Source: Streptomyces sp. HD
Lineage (GTDB): Bacteria; Actinomycetota; Actinomycetes; Streptomycetales; Streptomycetaceae
Reading direction: 5' to 3'
Assembly (NCBI RefSeq): GCF_028369295.1
Contig: NZ_JAQMYP010000016.1
Span: 106,243-170,242 of the forward strand
Length of the DNA: 64,000 bases
The position numbers were made by a program, and so were the translations under genes. Each line of letters opens with the position of its first letter. The stretch's first letter is position 1. The notes under the pieces are model-generated. The model had not been told where the DNA came from, did no database searches, and saw nothing but the letters and a program-made list of their open reading frames with translations. This document shows positions 9,116 through 18,888 of the stretch, one piece after another.

Positions 9116-10234
9116 GTGTTGCGTCTGCAGGGCGAGATGATCCGCGGAGGTACCAGCAAGTGCTGGATCTTCGACCACCACGACGTGGTGGCGACCGGCG
9201 TGGACACCGACACCCTGCTGCTCGCCGCCTACAACGCCGCAGACCCCCGCCAGATCGACGGCGTCGGCGGTGCCTCCTCCACCACCTCGAAGGCGGCGAT
9301 CGTGCGGACCTCGACGAAGCCGGGTGTCGACGTCGAGTACGCCTTCGCGCAGGTCGGCATCGGTGACGAGCGGGTGGAGTGGACCAGCAACTGTGGCAAC
9401 TGCGCCACCGCTGTCGCCCTGTACGCCGTCCACAACGGCCTGGTGCCGGTCACGTCGGACTCCACTACGGTGCGGATGGTCAACGTCAACACCGGCGCCA
9501 GGCTCAGCGGCACCATCCCCACGCCGGGGTGTGCCGCCCCCGACGCGGGGACGGCCCGGGTGCCGGGCACCGCCGCGCCGGGCGTGCCGGTGCTGCTCGG
9601 CTTCGAGGACCCGGCTGGTACGTCGACGGGCCGTGCCCTGCCGACCGGTCACGCCCTGGACACCCTGACCGGGCCCGCCGGCACCGTCGAGGCATCCCTG
9701 GTCGACGCCGGCGCCCCGGCGGCCCTGTTCGAGGCCAAGGCGTTCGGACTCGACGGCACCGAGTCCCTCGCCGAGTTCGCCGCGGCGGTGCCCGCCCTGA
9801 CCGTGCTGCGCCGACAGGCGGCCCTGGCCATGGGGCTGGCCCAGGAGAGCGACCCCGTCAGCCACGCCGTCCCGAAGGTCGGAGTGGTCGCCCGTCCTGT
9901 CGCCTACCGCACCACCGATGCCACCCTCGTCCAACAGGACGAGTACGACCTGGCCGTCCGCATGGTCTCCATGCACGCGCCCCACCCGGCGATCGGTCTC
10001 ACCTCGGCTGTCGCCCTGGCCACCGCAGCCGCCATCCCCGGCACCCTCGCCCACCGCGTCGCCCGGCAGACCGCCGAAGGGACGCTGCGCCTGGGCACCC
10101 CGGCCGGTGTCATCACCGCCCGAGCCGTCCCCGCGGCGGAGGGCACGTCCCCCACGGTGCTGCTGCACCGCGCCGCCCGCCGCATCGCCCGAGCCGAACT
10201 CCTCGTTCCCGTCCTGGAAGGACGCCCCGCATGA
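9116..10234 (+). CDS. PrpF-family isomerase/tautomerase
   Basis: A 372-residue PrpF-fold protein (diaminopimelate epimerase-like). Family members move a double bond in tricarboxylate-type acids, such as 2-methylaconitate isomerase or 4-oxalomesaconate tautomerase. The early RGGTSKC motif, Lys59 in STTSKAAIV and Cys93 in TSNCGNCAT match the catalytic region of the family. The GTG at 9116 is chosen because GAGGAG precedes it by six bases. It overlaps the downstream symporter gene by ATGA. No methylcitrate-cycle genes (prpC, prpD, acnD) are nearby, so a role in catabolism of an imported unsaturated di- or tricarboxylate fits better than propionate metabolism. Confidence 0.83.
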   Translation: MLRLQGEMIRGGTSKCWIFDHHDVVATGVDTDTLLLAAYNAADPRQIDGVGGASSTTSKAAIVRTSTKPGVDVEYAFAQVGIGDERVEWTSNCGNCATAVALYAVHNGLVPVTSDSTTVRMVNVNTGARLSGTIPTPGCAAPDAGTARVPGTAAPGVPVLLGFEDPAGTSTGRALPTGHALDTLTGPAGTVEASLVDAGAPAALFEAKAFGLDGTESLAEFAAAVPALTVLRRQAALAMGLAQESDPVSHAVPKVGVVARPVAYRTTDATLVQQDEYDLAVRMVSMHAPHPAIGLTSAVALATAAAIPGTLAHRVARQTAEGTLRLGTPAGVITARAVPAAEGTSPTVLLHRAARRIARAELLVPVLEGRPA

Positions 10235-11673
10235 GCCGCAACGACGCTGCCCCGGGTACCGTCAAATCTCCCCCGAGCCGCCTGCGCAGGCTGCTGTCCC
10301 TGCTCTACGTCCAGTGCCTGATCGGCGTCCTGGCCGGGGCCGCAGTCGGCTGGCTGTGGCCGTCGTTCGGAGCCGATCTCAAACCCCTGGGCGACGGGTT
10401 CATCTCGCTGGTCCGCATGATGATCGCGCCCGTCATCTTCTGTACCGTCGTCCACGGCATCGCCTCCATGGGCAACGCCCGCGCCGTCGGCCGGGTCAGT
10501 CTCAAGGCGCTGGTCTACTTCGAGGTCCTGACGACCGTCGCCATGGTGATCGGGCTGGTCGTCGTGAACGTCGTCCAGCCCGGCAGCGGGCTGCACGTCG
10601 ATCCCTCGACCCTGTCGACCAAGGGGCTGCCGCCGGAGGCGACCGCGAGCCACGAGAGCCTCTCCGCGTTCCTGCTCGCCATAGTCCCGGACACCCTGCT
10701 CAGCGCGCTGACCGGCCACGAGATCCTGCCCGTGCTGCTGATCTCGGTGCTGTTCGGCTTCGGCCTGAACGCCGCCGGCGAGGCGGGGGCGGGGATTACC
10801 CAGGGCATCGAGAGGCTCTCCAAAGTCCTGTTCACGCTCATCCGCTGGATCATGCGGCTGGCCCCGATCGGTGCCTTCGGATCCATGGCCTTCACCATCG
10901 GCAACTACGGCCTGGACACCCTGCGCCACCTCTTCCTGCTGGTCGGCTCCTTCTGGCTCACCGCCCTGTTCTTCGTCCTGGTCGTCCTCGGCACGGTCAT
11001 GCGCATCAACGGCCTGCGTCTGCTTCCCTTCCTCCGCTACATCAAGGAAGAGCTGCTGATCGTCCTGGGCACCTCGTCCAGCGAGCCGGTGCTGCCGCGC
11101 ATGATGGCCAAGCTCCAGCACGCGGGCGCCTCGAAGCCGGTCGTCGGGATCACGCTGCCCGCCGGCTACTCGTTCAACCTCGACGGCACCGCCATCTACC
11201 TGACCATGGGCTCGGTATTCCTCGCTCAGGCCCTCGGCATCGACCTCAGTCTCACCCAGCAGCTGTCCATGCTCGCCGTCATGCTGCTCACCTCCAAGGG
11301 CGCGGCCGGTGTCACCGGCTCCGGCTTCATCGCCCTGGCGGCCACCCTCAGCGCCGTACCGCACGTGCCCGTCGCCGCCCTGGCCCTGATCTTCGGCATC
11401 GACCGCTTCATGTCCGAGGCCCGCGCCCTGACCAGCGTGGTCGGCAACGGCGTCGCCACACTCGCGGTGGCCAAGTGGGAGGGACAGCTGGACGAGGAGC
11501 GCGCCAAGGCCGTCCTCCGTGGCGAACTCCCGTACACCTCCGCTCCCGAGATCGACCACACCCCCGAGCCGCAGGGGGAACCGACGCCCGACGCGAAACC
11601 CGAGGCGGTCGAGGACGCCGACCTGAAGGCGGCGACCGGGGCGGACCGTGAGCCGGTGCCCGCCGCCGGCTGA
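10231..11673 (+). CDS. dctA: DctA-type dicarboxylate/amino acid:cation symporter
   Basis: A 480-residue sodium/proton symporter of the glutamate/C4-dicarboxylate (DAACS) family. The serine-rich hairpin (GTSSSEPVLPRMMAKL), the NLDGTAIY motif and the second hairpin GVTGSGFIALAATL are all present, together with about eight membrane helices. The C-terminal ~50 residues are a charged, proline-rich tail. The ATG overlaps the prpF stop (ATGA 10231-10234), so the two are translationally coupled: uptake of a carboxylic acid coupled to its isomerisation. A strong hairpin terminator follows. Confidence 0.85.
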   Translation: MSRNDAAPGTVKSPPSRLRRLLSLLYVQCLIGVLAGAAVGWLWPSFGADLKPLGDGFISLVRMMIAPVIFCTVVHGIASMGNARAVGRVSLKALVYFEVLTTVAMVIGLVVVNVVQPGSGLHVDPSTLSTKGLPPEATASHESLSAFLLAIVPDTLLSALTGHEILPVLLISVLFGFGLNAAGEAGAGITQGIERLSKVLFTLIRWIMRLAPIGAFGSMAFTIGNYGLDTLRHLFLLVGSFWLTALFFVLVVLGTVMRINGLRLLPFLRYIKEELLIVLGTSSSEPVLPRMMAKLQHAGASKPVVGITLPAGYSFNLDGTAIYLTMGSVFLAQALGIDLSLTQQLSMLAVMLLTSKGAAGVTGSGFIALAATLSAVPHVPVAALALIFGIDRFMSEARALTSVVGNGVATLAVAKWEGQLDEERAKAVLRGELPYTSAPEIDHTPEPQGEPTPDAKPEAVEDADLKAATGADREPVPAAG

Positions 11674-11686
11674 CATGCCCCTCACC

Positions 11687-11716
11687 GCCGGTCCGGAGCG
11701 TCGGCTCCGGACCGGC
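11687..11716 (+). terminator. Intrinsic terminator-like hairpin after dctA
   Basis: A perfect 13-bp stem (GCCGGTCCGGAGC and its complement) with a GTCG loop, 14 bases after the dctA stop, followed by CCTT. It closes the prpF-dctA operon. Confidence 0.7.
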
Positions 11717-11750
11717 CCTTCTCAGGTTTCCTCTCGCCTGAGCGTTCAGG

Positions 11751-12158
11751 TCAACGGCGAGAACGTCGGTCAGGAGGGTCGATGCCGGAGTAGAGATGCC
11801 GCACAGGGTGCCGTAACGAACGCGATGTCCACCGCTGCCCCTTGCCGGTCGCAGGCAGGTGCAGGGACGCGATGCTGGTGGAAAGTTGATCGACCTGGTA
11901 GGGCGCGCGCATGCGCAGTCCGTATGTGTGGAGCAGGGCCTGGTACGCCTCGCAGGCCACCTTCGTGAACGAGTCGCCGTAGTGCCCGAGAGCCTCACGC
12001 ACACGGGGGTTCACGGCGCTGGCGTAGAGACCGAGCATCACCCGGGAGCCAAATTCCGCGCCACGTACGGGAGTTCCCGGACGACCGCCTCCTCGCGGAC
12101 TCCTGGGCTCACGCGCACCCAAGAGCCGCACTTCGAAGCGCCGATCTGGAGCGCTCAA
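11751..12158 (-). pseudogene. Remnant of a TetR-like regulator C-terminus
   Basis: Within this 135-codon frame a block reads PRVREALGHYGDSFTKVACE, then AYQALLHTYGLRMRAPYQVDQL. This resembles the ligand-binding C-terminal half of streptomycete TetR-type proteins. The sequence before and after is Arg/Pro/Ser-rich and looks non-coding, and no HTH domain is present upstream. I read it as a gene scrap; family placement is tentative. Confidence 0.35.
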
Positions 12159-12180
12159 GGGGAACCTGTGTAGTCGATTC

Positions 12181-12247
12181 GCTCGATTCCATCGCCTTCA
12201 CACTTGAATCGAGCGCGACGACCAGGCATCGTGCTTGAAACGAGCGC
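12181..12247. promoter_or_regulatory. Candidate Lrp/AsnC operator array
   Basis: GCTCGATTC (12181-12189) is the exact inverted match of GAATCGAGC (12206-12214). The 14-mer CTTGAATCGAGCGC (12203-12216) recurs with one mismatch as CTTGAAACGAGCGC (12234-12247), 31 bp downstream, about three helical turns. Phased repeats upstream of an Lrp-family gene are the expected binding pattern for these wrapping regulators. Confidence 0.55.
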
Positions 12248-12283
12248 AATGCTTGGCGTTCCAGTAGGAGAGGGAGGTGCCGC

Positions 12284-12724
12284 ATGGACGACATCGACCG
12301 GGCCATCCTGCGGGAGCTGCAGGTCGACGGCCGGATCCCATACGCCGATCTGGGGCCGAAGGTGGGGTTGTCACCCTCGGCCGCGAGGCTCCGGCTGCAG
12401 CGGCTGATCGACACCAAGGCGGTCCAGGTCGTCGGAGTGACCGACCCGATGACCATGGGCCGGCAGACGATGGCACTCCTGGGCTTGCGCGTCGACGGCG
12501 ATCCCCGGGCGGTCGCCGATGAGCTGTCCCGCCACGACGAAGTCGTGTACACGGTCCTGACGGCCGGCGGCTTCGACCTGTTCGCGGAGGTGGTGTGCCC
12601 TCAGCCGCCGGATCTTCTGGACTTCATCAACGACGTCGTGCGGCCCGTCGAGGGTGTCGCATCCGTGGAGAACTTCCCCTACTTCGCGATTCACACGCAC
12701 CGCTTCCTGTGGCACGTCGACTGA
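12284..12724 (+). CDS. Lrp/AsnC-family transcriptional regulator
   Basis: A 146-residue Lrp/AsnC protein: HTH at residues 1-55 (MDDIDRAILRELQVDGRIPY, then LGLSPSAARLRLQRL-type helices) and a RAM ligand-binding domain (VVYTVLTAGGFDLFAEVVC) at about 75-140. GGGAGG lies seven bases before the ATG. The next gene starts 52 bp downstream on the same strand, and repeated sites precede the regulator. It therefore probably autoregulates and controls the aminotransferase fusion in response to an amino acid or amine. Confidence 0.88.
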   Translation: MDDIDRAILRELQVDGRIPYADLGPKVGLSPSAARLRLQRLIDTKAVQVVGVTDPMTMGRQTMALLGLRVDGDPRAVADELSRHDEVVYTVLTAGGFDLFAEVVCPQPPDLLDFINDVVRPVEGVASVENFPYFAIHTHRFLWHVD

Positions 12725-12775
12725 GGCACCCGAGCGTCCGAGCCCTGTTCGCCCGCACCAGCAGAGGAACCCTGC

Positions 12776-15745
12776 ATGCTGCCCGACGAGTACCGCACGA
12801 TCGACTTCTTCACCAAGGACGCCCTTCCAGCACCCCGCACGGCGCCGGCCGAGGCCGAGCTCATCGCTGCCGAACACCTCGGCATCACTGCTCGCGCGCA
12901 GGCGCTGGGCAGCCAGCAGGACGCCAACTTCCTGCTGCACGCCGACGACGGGACGCCCGCGGCGATCCTGAAGATCGCCAACCCCGCCTTCGGCACGGTG
13001 GAGATCGAAGCCCAGGACGCGGCAGCCGACCTGATCGCCTCGGCCTGCCCGGAACTGCGCATCGCCACGGTCCTGCGCCGCCCTGACGGCTCCCCGCGAC
13101 GCACGACGGTGGACACCGAGAACGGTCCGGCCGTCGCGCGCCTGCTGCGCCACCTGCCCGGCGGCACGCTCTCGGGACCACGGCACCTGTCACCCGGCAC
13201 CGTGGCGGGCATGGGCACGATCGCCGGAAAGGTCAGCACCGCCCTGCGCGACTTCCGGCACCCGGGCCTCGACCGCGTGCTCCAGTGGGACCCGCAGTAC
13301 GCCGATCGCGTCGTCGCCAAGCTCGCCGGGCACATCGACGAACCCGACCGGCGCACCGCCGTCCGGACCGCGACCGCCGAGGCCTGGGCGCATGTTCAGA
13401 AGCTCGCCGCCGCGCTGCCGTCGCAGGCCGTGCACCTGGACCTCACCGACGACAATCTGATCCGCCGTCCCGACAGCCGTCCGCCCGTGCCGGACGGGGT
13501 CATCGACTTCGGTGACGTGACCAAGAGCTGGGCGGTCGGCGAACTCGCCGTGTCACTGTCCTCGATGCTCCACCACGACGGTATCGAGCCTCACCACGTG
13601 CTGCCGGCCGTCCGCGCCTTCCACGCCGTTCGGCCGCTCTCCGCCGAGGAGGCCGAGGCGGTGTGGCCGCTCGTGGTGCTGCGCGCCGCCGTCCTGGTGG
13701 CCAGCGGGCGGCACCAGGCCGCCGTCGACGAGGACAACGTCTACGCCAAGGCCGCGCTCGACCGCGAATGGCGCATATTCGAACAGGCCACCTCGCTGCC
13801 CCTGCCGGTGATGATCCGCCTCATCAGGGACGCGACCGGCACGGCCGACGCGCCTGCCCGGACCGCGCAGGCCGACCCGCCGGTGCGGCCTCTCCTGCGG
13901 GACCTCGCCGCCGACCACATCACCCTCCTCGACCTGTCCACCGACGCCGATTCCATGGACCAAGGAGCCTGGACGGACGCCGCCACCGAGGCCCGGCTGG
14001 TGACCTTCGCGCTCGCGGACGGAGCGGCCGCCGTCGCCACCCGGTACGCCCGTGCGCGCCTGACCCGGACACCGGCGCTGTCGGCGGTGTCCACCGCCAC
14101 CGTGCCCACCGGAGTCGACCTCTGGCTCGGCCGGGATGCCGTGGTGCAGGCGCCCGCCGCGGGGAAGGTCCTCGCTGCGGCGCCGGGCCATGTGGAACTC
14201 ACCTACGGCACGCAGACGCTGTCGCTGTCCTTCCCCCGCGCTGTCCGGCCCGTGGTCACCACCGGTGCGACGGTGCAGGCGGGCGAGGACATCACCCACC
14301 TCGGCTCCGGTGCCTCGGTCAACGTCGCGCTGCGTGACGCCGACGGCCCCGCCGCCCCGCGCCTGGTCCGTCCCGAGTACGCCGCCGGCTGGCTCGCGCT
14401 CACCGCCGACCCCGCCCCGCTCCTCGGCCTGGCGGCCGGCTCCGACCGTACGCCCGAGAGGGACCTGCTCGACCGGCGGGACGCCGTGTTCGCCACCGTG
14501 CAGGAGCACTACTACGCCAACCCTCCGCGCATCGAACGTGGTTGGCGCCACCATCTGCTGTCCACCGACGGACGGTCGTACCTCGACATCGTCAACAACG
14601 TCACCCCACTGGGCCACGCCCACCCCCGCGTCGAGCAGGCGGTCTCCCGGCAGTTGCGGCGGCTCAACACCAACTCGCGCTTCCACTACGCCTCCGTGGT
14701 GGAGTTCACCGAGCGCCTCGCCGGCCTTCTCCCCGACCCTCTGGACACGGTGTTCCTCGTCAACTCCGGTTCGGAAGCGGTGGACCTGGGCCTGCGCCTG
14801 GCCATCGGGGCCTCCGGCCGGCCCGAGGTCGTCGCGCTGCGCGAGGCGTACCACGGCTGGACGTACGCCTCCGACGCGGTCTCCACCTCACTCCAGGACA
14901 ACCCGAACGCCCTGGCCACCCGCCCGAGCTGGGTGCACACCGTGGACTCGCCCAACTCCTACCGCGGCCGCCACCGCGGGCCGGATGCCGTGCGCTACGC
15001 ACCCGAGGCCGTCGCGGTGATCGACGAACTGGCCGCTGCCGGCCGCCCGGCGGGAGCGTTCATCGGCGAGACCTTCTACGGCAACGCCGGAGGAGTCGCC
15101 CTTCCCGACGGCTATCTCGCCCAGGTGTACGCGGCGGTACGGCGGCACGGCGGCCTGGCCGTCGCCGACGAGGTCCAGGTCGGATACGGCCGCCTGGGAC
15201 ACTGGTTCTGGGGCTTCGAGCAGCAGCAGGTCGTCCCCGACATCGTCTGTGTCGCCAAGGCCATGGGCAACGGACACCCCCTCGGCGCCGTCATCACGTC
15301 CAGGGCGGTCGCGGACCGGTACCGCGACCAGGGCTACTTCTTCTCCTCCACCGGCGGCAGCCCCGTCTCCAGCATCGTGGGCCTCACCGTCCTGGACACC
15401 CTGCGCGACGAAGACCTCCAGGGCAACGCCGCGCGCGTCGGCGGCCATCTGAAGAGCCGGCTGGAGGCACTGGCCGACCGCTACGGCATCATCGGCGCCG
15501 TCCACGGCTCGGGCCTCTACCTCGGCCTCGAACTCGTCCGGGACCGCGCCGGCCTGGAACCCGCCACCGAAGAGACCGCCGAACTCTGCGACCGCATGCT
15601 CGACCTCGGCGTGATCGTCCAGCCCACCGGGGACCACCTCAACATCCTCAAGATCAAGCCACCGCTGTGCATCGACACCACCGCAGCCGACTTCTTCGCC
15701 GACACGCTCGACCTGGCCCTCACCCAACTCGGCCACTCCCGATGA
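12776..15745 (+). CDS. Three-domain fusion: APH-type kinase, M23-like domain, class III aminotransferase/phospho-lyase
   Basis: A 989-residue protein built of three parts. Residues ~1-340 form an aminoglycoside/hydroxylysine-kinase-like phosphotransferase with the catalytic loop HLDLTDDN near 220 and the metal site VIDFGD. Residues ~430-570 form a small beta domain of the M23/lipoyl-like kind (GVDLWLGRDAVVQAPAAGKV). Residues ~585-985 form a class III PLP enzyme whose PLP-binding Lys is Lys828 (VCVAKAMGNGHPLG). In known relatives the kinase phosphorylates a hydroxy-amine (hydroxylysine or ethanolamine type) and the PLP part eliminates phosphate and ammonia, giving an aldehyde. The fusion would channel that intermediate. 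The substrate here is not determined. The M23-like part shows no obvious zinc ligands. It follows an Lrp regulator, which fits amino-acid or amine catabolism. Confidence 0.85.
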   Translation: MLPDEYRTIDFFTKDALPAPRTAPAEAELIAAEHLGITARAQALGSQQDANFLLHADDGTPAAILKIANPAFGTVEIEAQDAAADLIASACPELRIATVLRRPDGSPRRTTVDTENGPAVARLLRHLPGGTLSGPRHLSPGTVAGMGTIAGKVSTALRDFRHPGLDRVLQWDPQYADRVVAKLAGHIDEPDRRTAVRTATAEAWAHVQKLAAALPSQAVHLDLTDDNLIRRPDSRPPVPDGVIDFGDVTKSWAVGELAVSLSSMLHHDGIEPHHVLPAVRAFHAVRPLSAEEAEAVWPLVVLRAAVLVASGRHQAAVDEDNVYAKAALDREWRIFEQATSLPLPVMIRLIRDATGTADAPARTAQADPPVRPLLRDLAADHITLLDLSTDADSMDQGAWTDAATEARLVTFALADGAAAVATRYARARLTRTPALSAVSTATVPTGVDLWLGRDAVVQAPAAGKVLAAAPGHVELTYGTQTLSLSFPRAVRPVVTTGATVQAGEDITHLGSGASVNVALRDADGPAAPRLVRPEYAAGWLALTADPAPLLGLAAGSDRTPERDLLDRRDAVFATVQEHYYANPPRIERGWRHHLLSTDGRSYLDIVNNVTPLGHAHPRVEQAVSRQLRRLNTNSRFHYASVVEFTERLAGLLPDPLDTVFLVNSGSEAVDLGLRLAIGASGRPEVVALREAYHGWTYASDAVSTSLQDNPNALATRPSWVHTVDSPNSYRGRHRGPDAVRYAPEAVAVIDELAAAGRPAGAFIGETFYGNAGGVALPDGYLAQVYAAVRRHGGLAVADEVQVGYGRLGHWFWGFEQQQVVPDIVCVAKAMGNGHPLGAVITSRAVADRYRDQGYFFSSTGGSPVSSIVGLTVLDTLRDEDLQGNAARVGGHLKSRLEALADRYGIIGAVHGSGLYLGLELVRDRAGLEPATEETAELCDRMLDLGVIVQPTGDHLNILKIKPPLCIDTTAADFFADTLDLALTQLGHSR

Positions 15746-16296
15746 CGCCACACATCCGGAAGGCTCGGGGGCCCGGCGGCTTGTACTTGGCTTGGCGTCT
15801 GACGTCGTAGGTCACTCGGCCTGCTGAGATCCCCGGTTGGCGGGGGTACGTGGCGCGGCAGTTCTTCAGCTTCGAGATGTCGCGTAACGCTTCGGTGGCA
15901 CGGGTGGACCGTGACGCGTAGTCCTGCGGGCCCCGGCCAGGGCGTTCGAAGAGGGCGACGGACAGCTCTGGCCCGATCGTCAGGCGCGGGGCGCGTGGGC
16001 CAAGCCGACGGCGACGGCGCTGTCGCTGATCGGTCCGGAGTGCGTGCTTCCCGGGCGGACAGTCCGAAATCGACGGGCGGCTTTTCGCCGACCGCGCTGC
16101 GGCGCCGTTCGGTGTCGTGAAAGGCCGTGATCCAAGTGGTGGTGTCCGGACGGGCGTGGGGGTCATGGCCGCCCCGGTGACCGGTCCCAGGACGATCCGC
16201 TCAGCAGCAGTCGCTTAGGCTGGTTTCCTTGCCGCCGGTAAGGAGGCGCAGGCTGCGGCAGCATGTGCTCGCCGTCCGTCCGAGGGAGGCGTTCGC
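15746..16296. other. Gap between the aminotransferase fusion and TetR gene
   Basis: About 550 bases. A minus-strand frame (15720-16166) contains stretches such as LRDISKLKNCRATYPRQPG that might be a gene scrap, but I recognise no family and the frame begins in Arg/Pro-rich sequence. The end of the gap carries the ribosome binding site GGGAGG for the TetR gene. Confidence 0.3.
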
Positions 16297-16980
16297 GTGG
16301 CAGTTGCCGGAGGGCGGTCGACGAAGCGGCTCCAGCGGGGAACCCTTTCCCAGGGGCTCATCGTGGCGACTGCGCTGCGGATCCTCGACGAGGACGGGCC
16401 GGACGCGCTGACCTTCCAGCGCCTCGGCAAGGAACTGTCCTCCTCCGCGACCGCGGTCTACCGGCACTTCGCGAGTCGCGACCACATCATGGTCGCCGTC
16501 GCGGAGGAGCTCGACAGGATCTCCCTCGACGGGTACGAGCCGCACGAGTCGTGGACCGAGTCGCTGCGGGACCTGGCGATCCGGGCCTGGAACACCGCCC
16601 TGGACCACCCTGCGGCCGCCGCGCTCTGCATGGGGAGAGTCACCCGAGGCGTGCACGAGTTGCGCGCCGTCGACGCCGTCCTGGAAGCGTTCCACCGCGG
16701 CGGCTGGCGCGGCCGGGAGGCCGTCCTGCATTACCAGGTGTTCTCGAACTTCATCCTCTCCATGGCGAGCAACAACGCCTGGCGACTCGTCAACCAGCGG
16801 TTCGGCGCCGAGGTGAACTGGGTGCAGGAATACCAGCCGGCGGATCCTGACGCGTACCCCTACGCCGAGGCGGCGAAGGAGCACCTGCGCAGCATCGACA
16901 TGACCGACGTCTTCCACCGGCAGACGGACATCCTCCTCGCGGCCCTCGACGCGGAGGCGGCGACGCTCCCGCGCGACTGA
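16297..16980 (+). CDS. TetR-family transcriptional regulator
   Basis: A 227-residue TetR protein. The N-terminal HTH reads LIVATALRILDEDGPDALTFQRLGKELSSSATAVYRHFASRDHI in outline, with a TetR_C-like helical ligand domain after it. The GTG at 16297 is preceded by GGGAGG at a good distance. It lies 264 bp upstream of the peptide-import operon on the same strand and is its most likely regulator. Confidence 0.85.
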   Translation: MAVAGGRSTKRLQRGTLSQGLIVATALRILDEDGPDALTFQRLGKELSSSATAVYRHFASRDHIMVAVAEELDRISLDGYEPHESWTESLRDLAIRAWNTALDHPAAAALCMGRVTRGVHELRAVDAVLEAFHRGGWRGREAVLHYQVFSNFILSMASNNAWRLVNQRFGAEVNWVQEYQPADPDAYPYAEAAKEHLRSIDMTDVFHRQTDILLAALDAEAATLPRD

Positions 16981-17244
16981 CACGCGTCAGTCTTCGCGGT
17001 CACCGTCCAGCGGCGTTCTCGCGGCCGAAATCGGCGGCAGGGCTGGCGCGCACAAAGATAGTTAACGCTATTGACTACGTCGTTCACTTGGCTGCATCCT
17101 CTCCACCAAGTGCTCCACGGCTCGCCGCCAAGCGACGTCCACCGAGCGCCGCGCGCACCGCCTCCACCCCCGAACTGCTCGCGCTCGTCCCGCCCGGTTC
17201 CCTGAGACCTGCGCAGAGCGCGACATCCCTCTCCAGGAGCACCC

Positions 17245-18825
17245 ATGCGCCAGACCCGTACCCGCGCGGTCCCTGTGACCGCTGCCGTCGCCCTGACGGC
17301 CGTACTCGCCGGCTGTACCACCACGGGATCGACGGCCGGAGATCCGAGCGGCGGCGATGCCGCCACGGTGACGAAGATCCGGACGACGATCGACGTGCCG
17401 GCCGGCTTCGACCCGGCCAAGGCTCTGTCGCTGCCGGACTACCAGCTCGCCCGGAACAGTTACGACACCCTCGTGCGCAAGGACGACGGCGGGCTCGTCG
17501 GCGGGCTCGCCACCAAGTGGAAGAACACGCCGACCTCGGCCACGTTCACCCTGCGCCCCGACGCGACCTGCGCCGACGGAACGCCGATCACGCCGACGGT
17601 CGTCAAGGGCTCCCTCGACCGCTACATCGACCCGAAGACGGCGGCGCCCGATCTGCCCACGGTCTTCGGCCCCGGCAACAAGGCGAAGGTGACCGCCGAC
17701 GACGCGGCGCGGACGGTGAAGATCACTCTCGCCAGGCCGTGGGGCGACATGGTCACCGGCCTGTCGGTCGCGAGCACGGGCATCGTCTGCCCGGCGGGAC
17801 TCAAGGACCTCAAGGCCCTTGCCGCCGGTAAGGCCAAGGGCTCCCAGTCCGGCCCGTACCTTCTTGAGAAGTCCCAGTCCGGTGTCTCGTACTCCTACAG
17901 GCTTCGCCCGGAGTACAAGGCATGGCCGGCCTGGCGCACGAAGATTTCCGGCAAGGTCGCCACGACGCTGGAGTACCTGGTCTCGCCCGACCCGACGGCG
18001 ACCGGCAACCTCGTGACCAGCGGCCAGCTCGACATCGGCAAGATCGACGCCTCCGGCATCCCGCGCTTCGACGGCGTGGGCGGCACCAGCGTGAGCATCA
18101 GCCGGTTCTCCGACTTCTACCTGCTCTTCAACGAACGTCCCGGCACGGTCTTCGCGGACGCCGCCACCCGCCGGGCAGTCGCCCAGGCCGTCGACCGCGC
18201 CGCTTTCACCAAGGTCGTCTCGAAGGACACGGGTGAGCCGTCGACGATGTTCGTGCAGAAGGGCATCCCCTGCAACGACCCTGGCACCTCCTTCCTCGTA
18301 CCGACGGACAAGGCCGCGGCGGCCTCCGTGCTCAAGGGCAAGAAGATCCGCCTCGTCGGCCCCCAGGTCGTCGGACCGGCCGGCGCCGGAAACCAGTACA
18401 TCCAGGAGGCGCTGCGGGCCGCGGGCGCGGACGTCACCCTCGCCAACGTCGACGTCGGGGCCTGGGTCGGGACCGTGTTCGGCAAGCCCGACGCCTGGGA
18501 CCTCACGGTCTTCGCCGACCTCAACTTCCTCGGCAGCCTTGCCAACCCGCTCGCCCACTTCGTGGGCCCGACCGTCCCCGAAGGCGGCGGCAACCTCGGC
18601 GCGGTGAAGAACCCCGCGTTGAACAAGGCCTTCGCCCAGGGCGCCGAGGCGACGACCGACAAGGCCCGCTGCGCCGCCTACCAGAAGGCCGCCAAGGCCC
18701 TGATCTCGCAGGTGGACGGGGTGCCGCTGGTCAACGACCCGTTCATCTACGCACTGCGCAGGGGGTTCAGCGCACAGATGCTGGGCGGCTCGCTCGACGA
18801 CCCGATCCTGCGCATCACCGGCTGA
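17245..18825 (+). CDS. ABC transporter substrate-binding lipoprotein, SBP_bac_5 (peptide/Opp) family
   Basis: A 526-residue lipoprotein: basic start, hydrophobic core and the lipobox LAGC with Cys24 as the lipidated residue. The mature part has family 5 landmarks such as YDTLVRKDDGG near the start, a TFTLRPDATCADGTPITP motif, and the late DAWDLTVFADLNFLGSLANP block. It would capture the solute outside the membrane for the permeases encoded downstream. The ligand may be a peptide or an amide-containing compound, given the amidase gene that follows. Confidence 0.87.
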   Translation: MRQTRTRAVPVTAAVALTAVLAGCTTTGSTAGDPSGGDAATVTKIRTTIDVPAGFDPAKALSLPDYQLARNSYDTLVRKDDGGLVGGLATKWKNTPTSATFTLRPDATCADGTPITPTVVKGSLDRYIDPKTAAPDLPTVFGPGNKAKVTADDAARTVKITLARPWGDMVTGLSVASTGIVCPAGLKDLKALAAGKAKGSQSGPYLLEKSQSGVSYSYRLRPEYKAWPAWRTKISGKVATTLEYLVSPDPTATGNLVTSGQLDIGKIDASGIPRFDGVGGTSVSISRFSDFYLLFNERPGTVFADAATRRAVAQAVDRAAFTKVVSKDTGEPSTMFVQKGIPCNDPGTSFLVPTDKAAAASVLKGKKIRLVGPQVVGPAGAGNQYIQEALRAAGADVTLANVDVGAWVGTVFGKPDAWDLTVFADLNFLGSLANPLAHFVGPTVPEGGGNLGAVKNPALNKAFAQGAEATTDKARCAAYQKAAKALISQVDGVPLVNDPFIYALRRGFSAQMLGGSLDDPILRITG

Positions 18826-18888
18826 CGGACGGGCCGCCCGCACGCGCGGCGCAGACCCACGCGGCCGGGGCCCGACCGTCCGGCAGGG

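Noticed and set aside
15720..16166. Minus-strand frame with LRDISKLKNCRATYPRQPG as a possible gene
   Set aside because: No start with a ribosome binding site and no recognised family; left as a possible scrap in the gap description.
17058..17072. ATAG-TTAACG-CTAT as a TetR operator before the importer operon
   Set aside because: Only four-base arms pair and the centre is not symmetric; too weak to claim.
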